Shown here: piece by piece, positions 15,101 through 46,260 of the stretch
Numbering within the stretch: the stretch's first letter is position 1
How the letters are laid out: each line of letters starts with the position of its first letter
Assembly (NCBI GenBank): GCA_028583685.1
Contig: JAMXIF010000065.1
Location: 37,483,984-37,547,983 of the forward strand
Direction: 5' to 3'
Source: Petaurus breviceps papuanus
Lineage: Eukaryota; Chordata; Mammalia; Diprotodontia; Petauridae
Length of the DNA: 64,000 bases
The notes under the pieces: generated by a model
Seen by the model: the letters and a program-made list of their open reading frames with translations, nothing else
Told to the model about the DNA's origin: nothing
Databases searched by the model: none
Translations under genes and position numbers: made by a program

Positions 15101-18100
15101 TGCATAGCCAGGTAGGTTGGCAGGAGCAGCAGAAGGCCCCTGCAGCCCACTACTTGTGTGCAGGGGCAGGGCCAGGGCCCCCAAGGTCACACTAGGGAAG
15201 AGAGAGAGAGAGAGAGAGAAAGGGGGCAGCGGGCACTGGTGGTGGGCCTGGGCCTTCCCAGCCAGGGGCCACAGAGGGAATGGGGAGCAGGCTGAGCGAG
15301 ATGAGCGGGACTCGGGCCGGGCTCCTGAGGGCAGTGTGAGGGGGAGCGTCTCCCTCGACCCCTCTGCGCCCACTCCCTCCGGCTCTCTTGGCTCCCAGGC
15401 TTTTCTTTTGCTTGGTGTTGGTTTGTTCTGTGAGTGTGGCCCCAGCACGTTTCTCCGTGTGTGAAGCTCGTGTCTGTCCTCTCTGTAGTGGGTGGGTTTT
15501 TGCCTGTTCCTCTCCTGCAGATTCTTCCCCTCCCCAGCTCCCTTTCCCTTAACCGTCCCTGACTCCACAGGCCATCCGGACAGAGCTGCCCGCCCTCCGC
15601 CTCTCCCCCGTGCGCTTTCATTATAGGACCCATGACTTCTTCCTCTCGGTCTTTTTTAACACAGTGCTCCTTTTCCTCCAAGTGACATTTCCTTAAGTTA
15701 ATTCCATTCTGCAGCCAGCGCCTCCTTCTGGGCCCCTTTTCAGCTGTCTCTTCAGCCAGGTGTCTTCCCTCCCCTTCCCTTGCTGTGTTTACTCCTTTCC
15801 CGGGGGTTTTGAGCTGTAGCTGGTCACATGCTGTCCCCTGAGCAGGCAGGGGATGCCCAGGGAAGGTGAACCTGCTGTTGGATGGAGACCTTCTCTGTGC
15901 TCCTGGCCTTTCACCGCTCCTGATTTCAGTGGGGCCATCTGGGGAGTGTTGGGGTCACTGGAAACAGCCGCCCAGCCAGCCTGGCAGCCCCAAGTGCCTT
16001 CTCATTGTGGGGTCTGGGAGGATCTGTCTAGGGGCCTGACCTTAGTGCTTTTCATATCCATGAGGGTTCCAGTGCTTTCTGGAAAAAGGACCCTCTGTAG
16101 CCCTCTTCTAGCCAGATGAGACTTAGCCAGCATGCCAGGCTACCCTGTCCTGGCTATTGTCTCCTGCTTCTCCTCTTAGGCCTCAGAAATACCTTAAAGC
16201 CTGACTCGATGTCTATGCAGGCTTTTGCCTAGAGTTTTGTCTTCCATGGTTTGTCCTAGAGAGAAAAGGGGCATCAAGCCCTGACTCCTGTCCTTGCGGC
16301 TTCATTTCCTCTTCCACCACATAAACTGGAAGCAGCATGGCCCTCAGAAACCTATGCCTGAGCCTCTTGCTATAAATCACTAGCCCCTATTCCAAAGGGG
16401 CAATTCCCCATCCCCACACCCACTCCTGCCAAGGCCCTTTCCAGCCCACTTCAGTCTAAGGGGAGTCTCCCACCCGTGCCAGCCCTCTGCGCTGGAGGAG
16501 GATGCATGGTGGGCCACGTGGGAGGCCCTTGGGTAGAGAGGCCTGCCCGATGCAGGAGCCTGGGTGGAATGGCCCAGGCCAGTAGAGAGGCCACAGGGTT
16601 GGGGGTGACCAATAAAACTAACGACTTCATTTCTCTCCCATGCTTTCTCCTCCGGCCAGGAGCGGAAGGTACACGCCCTTTCTGCTGTCTTCGCTTCTTA
16701 GCCTTTTGAGTTGTGTGTGTGGATTTTCCTCTTCTCCTTTGGGGAAATGTCTTCCCTCTGTGTGGGTGGGGCTGCAGCTGGGAGGCTGGGCTCTTGGGGC
16801 ACAAGTAGAGCCTGGGGCCTGACGCCATCCTTCCTCCCTCCTTCTTTTGCAGGTTTTCATAGAGCTGAATCACATTAAAAAGTGCAATACAGTTCGAGGC
16901 GTCTTTGTCCTGGAGGAATTTGGTAATTACACTCTTTTGCTCTTAGGTCTGGACTCACATGGCAGTAACTCAAACCTCTGAGCGCTGGAGGAGGGGCTGG
17001 CGGGGCAGGTGCCAGGGGATTGTGGGGTCAGGATGGAGCCCAGAGACAGGAGGCCCGAGGGAAATAAGGCCCAGAGCAGGGAAGAGACCGGAGCCCTCAG
17101 GGACAGAGAGGCAAGAGCCAGATTCTAGAGAATTAGGTGCAGGAAGAAGAGAGGGCCACGGGCGTCTGCCACCCTCCTCGGCCTGGCCTCAGCGTGCAGA
17201 ACGCTGCCCAGACCCTGTGCCTGCACCTCTGCCCATCCCATGTGTTCTCAGGCTGCGCTCCAGAGTTACCAAGGTGGGCATGAGGAGGTGAAGGACAGGC
17301 TGAGTCCATGAAGAAATGGAGCAGAGACAGTCAGGGTGCCCAGGGCGAGCTGGGGAACAGGCCGGGGCTCCCCAGGACAGGAGTAGTGAGGAGGGGGCTG
17401 TCACCGGGGCTTTGAGTTCCTGCTGTGTGTGTGCTTCACTCTCTTGTGCCCCTTCATCGCTGCTATGAAAACCTTCGTTCTCCAGCAGGTAAAGTGACCT
17501 CGGCTCGTGCTGGCCCCTGGCCCCTTGCCTCAGTCCCTGCCGAGGGCAGGGGGCTCCCTGCAGGCACATTGCTGACTCTTTCTTCTCTCCCTTTCTCTTC
17601 CCACCCTCTATCTCCCCAAACCTCAAACCTCACTCCGCCCCTGTGCTGGCTCCTTGGTTCTGTGAGTTCTCTTCCCCCTCTTCCTGCCAGACTCCCCACT
17701 GAGGAGCCTTCCACTTGGGGAGAAGGATCTGGGGGCCTCTTCTCCCTCCAGAGACACTGTTCTGTCCTCCCCGGGTCAGGATCAGTTGTGGTCAGCTGTC
17801 ACTCCTCTCCCTCTCTGGCCCCAGGGGATGCTCTTCTGCTCTTGGGCCCAAAGGGCCCTGGTGGCGCTGCCCCAGCTCAGCCCGGCTGCCCGCGGCCCCT
17901 GCATGGCGGGAGTAGGGACCGTTCTGGGCTGTGGTCGTGTGTCTCTGCCTGTTGCTCCCCTTCCTCCCCACTGCCCGGGTGCTGTGCTCGCCTGTACCTT
18001 CCGCTCCAGAGCCCTCTGACGCTCTCCCTCACACAGGCAGGCCTGGCTCACTCCCGCCGCTCAGGGAGGAAACCATTACAAGCCTGGTGGGTTTAGCATC

Positions 18101-19047
18101 GCCTCTATTCTCCCTCTTCTTCTAGCCCTGGGGGCTCTTGTGCAGGGATCCATGGGACATGGGGGAAGGAGGGATTGTGCTGGTCACCCCAGGACCTCCG
18201 GCTCAGACAGGGGGAGAAGCAGCAGCTCCCCCAGGGTGGGCTTCTCCTGGCCAGGCGCTGGGCACACCAAGGGAGCTGACAGCCAAACACTGCTCAGGCA
18301 GAAGGGGCCAGTCACCTCCCAGACTTTGGCTCCATGTCTACCCCCCACAGCAGCTGTAGAGCCCCGAGGCCTGGGCAGTACCCCTAGGCCTGGGCAGGGC
18401 CCCAAGCCCGGGCAGGGCCCCGAGGCCCAAGCAGTGCCCCAAGCCTGGACAGGGCCCTGAGGCCCAGGCAGTGCCCCAAGCCCGGGCAGGGCCCCATGCC
18501 TGCCCGTCTCTCTGGCCTCGGCTGATGCAGCCACTGAGTGGGGCCTGGAGGGAGGGAAGGCCGGCCCCCGGTGCTGCTGTCTGGGGGGCCGCTGCCCCTG
18601 AGCAGGGGCTCTCCGTTTTGAACTCTCTGTTTTGTCTCTTGCCCGCCCGGTTTTAGTTCCTGAAACTAAAGAAGTGGTGAGCCACAAGTACAAGACGCCC
18701 ATGGTGAGTGCCCGCCCCTCCCCGCCAGGGCCTGGGGTCTTTCGGACTGGGGGGGGGCCCTGCCAAGCCCAGGGGAGGAGCAGGAAGCATGAGTGAGCTG
18801 GAAGGAGAATGTACTTGTGGTGCCGAGGGCTGCGTAGAGCACTCCCTCCCACTGCCAAGGCGGGCCTGCTGGCAGGTGCTACACGGGTGCCCTCGGGCCC
18901 CTGCCCAGAGCCCTGATGCGTCTGGCTCTTCTCCCACAGGCCCACGAGATCTGCTATTCCGTGTTGTGTCTCTTCTCCTACGTGGCTGCTGCTCAGAGCA
19001 AGGAGGCTGAGAGCAGGAGCAAACCCCCCCGGCCAGTGTCCAGCTGA
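75..19047 (+). CDS. MADD: MADD (MAP kinase-activating death domain protein), 3' half, 21 exons
   Basis: Joined coding exons: 75-176, 2141-2243, 2488-2674, 2762-2912, 3517-3723, 5269-5322, 6241-6341, 6512-6595, 6894-7052, 10611-10719, 11015-11077, 11317-11437, 11524-11629, 12096-12206, 12758-12865, 14544-14708, 14830-14902, 15005-15111, 16853-16922, 18657-18703, 18940-19047. All junctions are AG/GT and keep one open frame of 777 residues, about half of the roughly 1,650-residue mammalian protein. From family knowledge, MADD (DENN/Rab3GEP/IG20) activates Rab3 and Rab27 on synaptic and secretory vesicles through an N-terminal DENN module, which is outside this window, and binds TNFR1 through a death-like domain near the C terminus. 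The part seen here is the disordered serine-rich middle, the death-like region (about 11317-12206) and a PH-like C-terminal region (about 14544-16922). The match to human, recalled from memory, is near-continuous; I see no frameshift or internal stop. Confidence 0.96.
177..2140 (+). other. MADD intron with one CORE-SINE
   Basis: This intron separates M1 from M2. Apart from a MIR/THER-like SINE at about 535-795 I recognise nothing in it. Short open frames on both strands lack splice context or family resemblance. Confidence 0.7.
535..795 (+). repeat. MIR/THER-type CORE-SINE, sense
   Basis: The order is a degenerate tRNA-like head, then CTTACCAGCCGTATGATCTT, then a CTCAGTTTACTTATCTGAAAA-like core, then a tail resembling AAAGTGCTATATAAACG. 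This is the MIR/THER1 layout. The copy is old, with many mismatches to the remembered consensus. Confidence 0.75.
2141..2243 (+). CDS. MADD: MADD exon M2
   Basis: This exon encodes [17 protein letters not shown] through GRASNS. The acceptor is CTATAG and the donor GTAATG. It has the basic, serine/proline-rich character of the MADD middle region. Confidence 0.93.
2488..2674 (+). CDS. MADD: MADD exon M3
   Basis: This exon starts by completing a Ser codon and encodes [18 protein letters not shown] through EMIPDV. The acceptor is CCACAG and the donor GTCAGT. The stretch [13 protein letters not shown] differs from human, where it reads roughly RMVQSEDDARQDI; the rest is near-identical. Confidence 0.95.
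2762..2912 (+). CDS. MADD: MADD exon M4
   Basis: This exon encodes [18 protein letters not shown] through AQTHYYSK. The acceptor is TCTCAG and the donor GTGAGG. It continues directly from exon M3 in phase 0. Confidence 0.95.
3225..3332 (-). repeat. MIR/SINE fragment, antisense
   Basis: The reverse complement carries the tRNA-like SINE head: a gene-like A/B box region, CTGGAGTCCAGAAGACC and GGTTCGAGTCCTG. The core and tail are shortened. Confidence 0.6.
3517..3723 (+). CDS. MADD: MADD exon M5
   Basis: This exon encodes [17 protein letters not shown] through EENFVASI. The acceptor is TCCTCAG and the donor GTGGGT. The segment [19 protein letters not shown] is the same as I recall for human MADD. 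Confidence 0.96.
3724..5268 (+). other. MADD intron, nothing recognised
   Basis: There is no repeat family, RNA gene or exon-like segment that I can support in this 1.5 kb intron. Confidence 0.6.
5269..5322 (+). CDS. MADD: MADD exon M6 (54 nt)
   Basis: This short exon encodes [17 protein letters not shown]. The acceptor is GGGTAG and the donor GTAAGG. It is a multiple of three with split codons at both ends, so skipping would delete 18 residues and keep the frame. Confidence 0.93.
6241..6341 (+). CDS. MADD: MADD exon M7
   Basis: This exon encodes [17 protein letters not shown] through VSLMSGSQ. The acceptor is CCTCAG and the donor GTTTGT. Confidence 0.94.
6512..6595 (+). CDS. MADD: MADD exon M8
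   Basis: This exon encodes [18 protein letters not shown] through EVSTV in phase 0. The acceptor is TTTCAG and the donor GTAGGG. The first residues differ from the human TDQDSVIGV; the second half is conserved. Confidence 0.93.
6894..7052 (+). CDS. MADD: MADD exon M9
   Basis: This exon encodes [18 protein letters not shown] through NSASGAIF, a Ser/Gly/Asp-rich linker. The acceptor is CCCCAG and the donor GTAAGC. Confidence 0.94.
7247..7470. mobile_element. hAT-like non-autonomous DNA transposon (MITE)
   Basis: The left end reads CAGAGGTTTCAAAT, and the reverse complement of the right end reads CAGGTGTCAAATTC, giving imperfect terminal inverted repeats. The flanks TTTTAGAG and TTTTTAGT look like a diverged 8-bp target duplication, as expected for hAT elements. 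The AT-rich interior has no coding capacity. The exact family is unknown to me. Confidence 0.55.
7676..9165 (+). repeat. Long interspersed mammalian repeat, interrupted by a SINE
   Basis: It begins with the common AACAAGTATTTATTAAC / CTGTGCCAAG / CTCAAGGGCTTACATTCTA head. It then follows the long purine-rich sequence seen across mammals: a GGTTTTAAATGCCAAATGAGG block, ATGGTCAGACCTATACTTTA, and AGGACAGGAAGTGGAGA near the end. I cannot name the family with certainty. The SINE at 8200-8353 splits it. Confidence 0.6.
8200..8353 (+). mobile_element. Marsupial tRNA-derived SINE (WSINE1/MAR1-type)
   Basis: The head GGGGCGGCTAGGTGGCACAG is followed by CTGGAGTCAGGAGGACC, GGTTCAAATCC and the CAAGTCGATTAACCCCAATT tail, then an A-rich end. 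It sits inside the longer repeat. The flanking AAATCTCTCTGG and AAATATCTGG look like a slightly diverged target duplication. Confidence 0.85.
9175..9340 (+). repeat. Second copy of the same interspersed repeat head
   Basis: It reads through TTTGTCAGGCATCCTTCAGT, GTGCCAGTCATTTGCTAAAC, GGTCCCTGCTCTTAAGGAGC and ACAAGATAAATACAGAGG. It resembles the opening part of the 7676 element and is probably an independent 5' fragment. Confidence 0.5.
9341..10610 (+). other. Rest of the largest MADD intron, nothing recognised
   Basis: I see no exon, RNA gene or known repeat here. The 60-75-residue open frames on either strand are unremarkable. Confidence 0.5.
10611..10719 (+). CDS. MADD: MADD exon M10
   Basis: This exon encodes [18 protein letters not shown] through RVYLYEGLL. 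The acceptor is TTGCAG and the donor GTAAGT. The segment [12 protein letters not shown] differs a little from the human KLAGSPIRTSED. Confidence 0.95.
11015..11077 (+). CDS. MADD: MADD exon M11 (63 nt)
   Basis: This exon encodes [19 protein letters not shown]. The acceptor is TTGGTAG and the donor GTAACC. Its length is a multiple of three, so it could be a cassette exon; the sequence does not show whether it is. Confidence 0.94.
11317..11437 (+). CDS. MADD: MADD exon M12
   Basis: This exon encodes [18 protein letters not shown] through QEMID. The acceptor is ATCCAG and the donor GTACAG. It opens the helical region leading into the death-like domain. Confidence 0.96.
11524..11629 (+). CDS. 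MADD: MADD exon M13 (death-like region)
   Basis: This exon encodes [18 protein letters not shown] through SFMLLMK. The acceptor is GGACAG and the donor GTAATG. In the family this helical segment forms the first part of the predicted death-like domain that binds TNFR1. Confidence 0.96.
12096..12206 (+). CDS. MADD: MADD exon M14 (death-like region)
   Basis: This exon encodes [18 protein letters not shown] through LDQLASL in phase 0. The acceptor is CCTAG and the donor GTGAGT. It is the second half of the death-like helical region and is almost identical to human. Confidence 0.96.
12758..12865 (+). CDS. MADD: MADD exon M15
   Basis: This exon encodes [18 protein letters not shown] through DIFFME. 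The acceptor is TACTAG and the donor [15 protein letters not shown] replaces the human SIWSSGSRH; the rest is conserved. Confidence 0.95.
12866..14543 (+). other. MADD intron, nothing recognised
   Basis: I find no recognisable repeat or exon-like segment in this 1.7 kb intron. Confidence 0.55.
14544..14708 (+). CDS. MADD: MADD exon M16 (PH-like region)
   Basis: This exon encodes [18 protein letters not shown] through QLNKFYTKK in phase 0. The acceptor is CTGCAG and the donor GTGCAG. It begins the C-terminal PH-like region. Confidence 0.96.
14830..14902 (+). CDS. MADD: MADD exon M17
   Basis: This exon encodes [18 protein letters not shown] through STKP. The acceptor is ATGCAG and the donor GTGAGA. 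Confidence 0.96.
15005..15111 (+). CDS. MADD: MADD exon M18
   Basis: This exon encodes [18 protein letters not shown] through KFMHSQ. The acceptor is TACAG and the donor GTAGGT. Confidence 0.96.
15112..16852 (+). other. MADD intron, short GA repeat only
   Basis: Apart from a (GA)n run at about 15198-15220 I recognise nothing. The intron is GC-rich, so long chance open frames occur on both strands. Confidence 0.55.
16853..16922 (+). CDS. MADD: MADD exon M19
   Basis: This exon encodes [18 protein letters not shown] through LEEF. The acceptor is TTGCAG and the donor GTAATT. It forms strands of the PH-like region. Confidence 0.96.
18362..18500. repeat. GC-rich minisatellite, about 7 copies of an 18-19 nt unit
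   Basis: The unit approximates CCNGGCAGGGCCCCNAGG and is repeated imperfectly about seven times in the intron between M19 and M20. It ends about 155 bases upstream of the M20 acceptor. Its open frames on both strands come from the repeat and are not a gene. Confidence 0.85.
18657..18703 (+). CDS. MADD: MADD exon M20 (47 nt, frame-determining)
   Basis: This exon encodes [15 protein letters not shown]. The acceptor is TTTTAG and the donor GTGAGT. At 47 nt its inclusion sets the reading frame of the last exon. Without it, exon M21 would be read in another frame and end after about 23 codons at 19008-19010. Confidence 0.95.
18940..19047 (+). CDS. MADD: MADD exon M21, terminal, with stop
   Basis: This exon encodes [18 protein letters not shown], then a diverged KEAESRSK stretch, then the conserved RPVSS and TGA at 19045-19047. 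The acceptor is CCACAG. Confidence 0.95.
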   Translation, partial: AHEICYSVLCLFSYVAAAQSKEAESRSKPPRPVSS

Positions 19048-19204
19048 TGAAGGAGAGCCTGGCAGCTGTCCCTGCCCAGGGCCCTCTCCCCAGCTCCGGC
19101 TCCCTTGGGAGTGTGCGTTGATGTTGTCCCTGAGACTGGATGTCTGTGATCTCTCCGAGCCCTGTCCTGGCTCTGCTTGGGCTCCAGCCTGTGCGTGTTC
19201 CAGT

Positions 19205-19226
19205 GTGTGTGTGTGCACGTGTGTGT

Positions 19227-19260
<34 letters not shown>
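19205..19260. repeat. (GT)n microsatellite in the MADD 3'UTR
   Basis: This is an interrupted GT run with single GCAC and CT interruptions. It would be transcribed as UG repeat, a kind of sequence that TDP-43 and CELF proteins are known to bind. Confidence 0.9.
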
Positions 19261-19750
19261 CTAGCAGGGCCGAGCTGACCTCTTCCTTCCCTGCTCTGAC
19301 CCCTCCAGGCCCAGTCTGCCTGCTCCCCAGCTGACTTCCAGAAACTGGGGCGTGGCCACGTGTGTGTACAGCTCTTGTGTCCTTGTGACCTGTGTTTTGT
19401 GTTTCCCTTTCCGTGTCCTTGGCACTTTAACCCTCCAGGGAAAATTTCTGCCTCTGCCTCAGTCCCTCTGAGGGGTCCTCTGGAGAAGGAGGACAGGCTG
19501 CAGCCTTCCCCTCCCCGGCAGGGGGTAGGTGAAGGTGGGGCCCCAGGAGCAGGCTGGTGACTGGAGGGGTAATCAGTCATGTCCCCTCTCCGACTGTCTT
19601 TCTCAAGCAGGTGACCCCAGCCCAGCACCCGTGCCCCCCCTCCATTCAGTGGTGTGAAGAGGTTGAGAATGGTGGGGCCACCCTGGGCCCAGGTACCAGT
19701 GGCTGCTCTGCCTGGACCGAGCCCAAGGGGCTGAGAAGGGCCAAGTTCAG

Positions 19751-19758
19751 TGTAAATA
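19751..19758 (+). promoter_or_regulatory. Pumilio response element 1
   Basis: TGTAAATA is an exact match to the PUM1/PUM2 consensus UGUANAUA. It lies in the MADD 3'UTR about 110 bases before the poly(A) signal. Confidence 0.6.
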
Positions 19759-19808
19759 TCTGTCTTCAGATGTCACCTACCTGGGCTCTTGGGCGAGCAA
19801 GGGATGGG

Positions 19809-19816
19809 TGTAAATA
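19809..19816 (+). promoter_or_regulatory. Pumilio response element 2
   Basis: This is a second TGTAAATA, 58 bases downstream of the first and 53 bases before the poly(A) signal. An ATTTA motif follows at about 19830. Confidence 0.6.
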
Positions 19817-19868
19817 TTTCTGCTCCACATTATTTATGGACCATGTACAGCCATGTCTGTGAATGTGA

Positions 19869-19874
19869 AATAAA
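19869..19874 (+). terminator. MADD: MADD poly(A) signal AATAAA
   Basis: It is the first canonical AATAAA downstream of the stop, about 0.82 kb away and in sense orientation. Confidence 0.88.
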
Positions 19875-19890
19875 TGTCCTCTCCCCTTAA

Positions 19891-20940
19891 CTCTCCAGCT
19901 GCCTGGATTAGAGCCCCTCCCAGCCTAGCAGAGGAGGCTGGGGACTTCTGTTTGAGGTTTTCATGCCTCTGGAATTAGGGGCCTGCACCCCCTGGCCTTG
20001 GACCAGCTCCAGGGTGGGGCTGGAGTACAGCCCACAACCAAAGTTCCCTCCCATCTAAAGATGGCAGGCTTATGTAGTTCTGTTGTGAGTTGTGTTGGCC
20101 ACCAGAGGGACCTTGTGGCCCATCTGTCCACATACCCGACGCAGAATGATTGGGCTTTGGGCTCTGAGCATTGTGGGCTGGGGCAGAGGAATGGGAATGA
20201 GAAGGGACCTTTACAGACAGTCCAGCCAATGCCTCTTCATCTTATGTAGGAAATGCAGGCCTCAGGCAGTGAGGGGACTTGGCCTGGGTCACCTGCTCTG
20301 CCCCAGAGTTGGGGCTGGCACTTGAGTTTGGCCAGACAAGTCATCTTCCTATTACACTCCACTGCTTGTTGGGGTGGAGGTCTTGGGTCTCATCTGTAGG
20401 CACCCATTATAGGCTAGGTTTCCAAATGAGTTTCCCTCCTCACTATGGACAACCACCACATCTCAGGGACACATCTTCTGGCCTCCTTATATATGGGATG
20501 CTATCCCCGTGGCCAAGTGCTGCTGGGGGATAATGAAAGTGGCTGCCTCCATCCTGTGGGGTCTCTTCCCCTGCCTTACCTGGGAGATAGTGGTGGCTAG
20601 TGACCATAGAAACACTTGTTATGTGGGACTTTGGGGTCTCCCTGACTCAGCAGGGTTGGAGGCAAAGGGGAATTCCAGTTACCAAGCAGATCACCCCAGA
20701 TGTGAGCAGCAGCAAGACGAAGGTAGGGGGATTAGCTTCTCTTGCTGCAGTTCAGACCCCAAGCTGGTCACTACCCTGACAGGCTGTCAGGCCTTCCAGA
20801 GAGCCCATTGTCCAGCCTGGGCCTTGGCTTCACCTCCATGGGTCACCTTGGCCAAGTGCCACCCACCTGCACCTTGTCTGGAGGTCATCCTTCCCCACGG
20901 TTCCCCTGTGACCGGGCTGGGCAGTAATGAAAGCCAGGCT
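19891..20940. other. Convergent intergenic gap between MADD and MYBPC3
   Basis: About 1 kb of unique-looking sequence lies between the two poly(A) signals. It holds a weak antisense MIR fragment (about 20215-20330) and one CTCF-like motif. I see no gene. Confidence 0.75.
20097..20112 (+). promoter_or_regulatory. CTCF-like motif
   Basis: GGCCACCAGAGGGACC is close to the CTCF core. It sits in the gap between the convergent MADD and MYBPC3 3' ends. This is a motif match only. Confidence 0.3.
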
Positions 20941-21475
20941 GATGGGCTGCACAAACCGTTTATTAGTCCAGTGTGCTAAGGTGAAGCTCTGAACAGCCTG
21001 CATTGTGTGCGTGGCCCCCCTTTTAAAGCAGCTCCTTGGATGTCTGGCTTCTGTAGAAATCTGCCCGGTGCCAGTGGGAGCAGCAGCCTCCACCCCATCC
21101 TACATCTCACTTGCCTTTCCTCAGGGTTTGGGCCCCACCCCATCCCCCACAGCTGCCTGAGGCAGCAGGGCCTGTGATTATCAAGGTGCCCTGTTGAGGT
21201 CCCTCCCACCCACCCCCAGCATCCACACACACAAACACCGCAGCAGAGAGACTGGTTTCCTCCAAGGCCAGGGCTGGGGTCGATAGCACCTGTGACAGAG
21301 GGCACAGCTGTGAGGTGTGTGCTGAACACCCGCCTGCCTCTAAGCTTCTGTCCCCCCAACACAGCTTCAGCAGAGACGTCCAGAGGAAGCTAGCTAAGAG
21401 CCTGTGGCCGAGGGTCCTGCGGGGCTCTGCATTTGCCGTGCCACTTCCCTGGCCTTTCTGGGGTCTCCAGCCTGG
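20940..21475 (-). other. MYBPC3: MYBPC3 3' untranslated region
   Basis: The UTR runs from after the TAA at 21476-21478 to the poly(A) signal. Its start, reading ACCAGGCTGGAG after the stop, resembles the human 3'UTR start. Confidence 0.78.
20959..20964 (-). terminator. MYBPC3: MYBPC3 poly(A) signal AATAAA (antisense TTTATT)
   Basis: It is the first AATAAA on the - strand downstream of the MYBPC3 stop, about 510 bases away. Confidence 0.8.
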
Positions 21476-45263
<23,788 letters not shown>

Positions 45264-45540
45264 CCTGAGGAAGTCTCCTGGGACCTGGGCACCCACCAAC
45301 GACACTGACCAAAGGAGCAGGGAGCAGACAGAGGGAGTGAGATCACCAGTGTCTCTGGCCCTATAAAGCATTCCCCCACCCCAACCTCCTCATCCTCCCC
45401 CCCCCAGCTTTATCACCAGGGGCTCCTTATCAGCTGTGGGCTCTTGTAAGGACTAAATATAGACAAATTCCAGGGAGCAGAGAAAGCCTCCTCCCTGTCG
45501 TGGGGAGATAGGAGACAGGGCCAGTAAAGGAATGTGATCA
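45264..45540 (-). promoter_or_regulatory. MYBPC3: MYBPC3 5'UTR and proximal promoter with cardiac motif cluster
   Basis: Upstream of the ATG are GATA sites (45409-45414 and 45426-45431), an E-box CAGCTG (45431-45436), a perfect MEF2 site CTAAATATAG (45453-45462) and an M-CAT element CATTCCT on the - strand (45528-45534). A clear TATA box in gene orientation is missing, so the start site is not fixed. Confidence 0.6.
45453..45462 (-). promoter_or_regulatory. MEF2 site in the MYBPC3 promoter
   Basis: CTAAATATAG fits YTAWWWWTAR exactly and lies about 190 bases upstream of the start codon. Confidence 0.55.
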
Positions 45541-45939
45541 AAGCCCAGCTAAAGGCCAAGTGACCTCTCTCCCAAGGGAGAGCCTCCTCTCTGAAGTCAG
45601 TGGCCTGGACCCACCCCCTACCCTTTTCCCTCTTCCCTAGCACCCACTTAATGGTCCCACACCTAGCTGAGCCCCCAAAGAGGTTCTGTTGAACTGGCTG
45701 GTGTCATTTACCCCCACTCCACACATGATCTCTATCTGGTCCTTCTCTCTGTCCCATTCAGGGGGACTCCCAGTCCCCCAGAGGTTCCCACAGCCCTCAA
45801 CATTAAGGTCAGGGTCGTACTATAGAATACAAGGAGGGGGCAGAGGTGGTACAATCCTGGGGTCACAGGCCCAAGACATGAAGGCAGCTGGCTGTGGTGG
45901 GAAGGGGCCCTGGCCCTTCAGCCTGAAAACCAGGGTTCA

Positions 45940-46260
45940 GTGGAATGTGACACAGTGGGGAAATGCCAACCTCTGGAGTCAAAGGACCTGGGATCAAATC
46001 CTGCCTGTGATGAAAGTAACACTCTAGGCCTCAGTTTCCTTATTTATAAAATGAGGGAATTGGACAAGATGGCCCTTGAGGTTGCTTCCAGCTCTAGGCT
46101 ACATAGATGCCTGTTCTGCTAACACCTATATGAGCAGAGGGGGGCTGAGTCACCTCTGAAATCTGGTTCCTTAATTATAAAATGAGGTTAATAAACATTT
46201 TACAACCTACCTCATGGGGTTGTTGTGAGCAAAGTGCTTTGTAAAACTTAAAAGCATGAT
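45940..46260 (+). repeat. MIR/THER SINE pair, sense
   Basis: The first copy has GGGATCAAATCCTGCCTGTG, CTAGGCCTCAGTTTCCTTAT and TTCCAGCTCTAG. The second tail has ACCTCATGGGGTTGTTGTGA and GTGCTTTGTAAAACTTAAAA. Confidence 0.7.

Larger units (their letters stand above)
19048..19890 (+). other. MADD: MADD 3' untranslated region
   Basis: The UTR runs from the stop to just past the AATAAA. It contains a (GT)n microsatellite at about 19205-19260 and two TGTAAATA elements close to its end. The cleavage point is estimated. Confidence 0.85.

Noticed and set aside
17425-18096. 223-residue open frame on the + strand in a MADD intron
   Set aside because: It is rich in Pro, Leu and Ser, is overlapped by open frames on both strands and matches no family I know. 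GC-rich intron sequence explains it.
18184-19218. 344-residue open frame on the - strand over the MADD 3' end
   Set aside because: It runs through a GC-rich minisatellite and antisense to real MADD exons, with low-complexity Pro/Gly/Ala composition. It is a chance open frame in GC-rich DNA.
45361-45367. TATAAAG near the MYBPC3 promoter
   Set aside because: It reads TATA on the + strand, while MYBPC3 is on the - strand, where it reads CTTTATA. I do not count it as the MYBPC3 TATA box.
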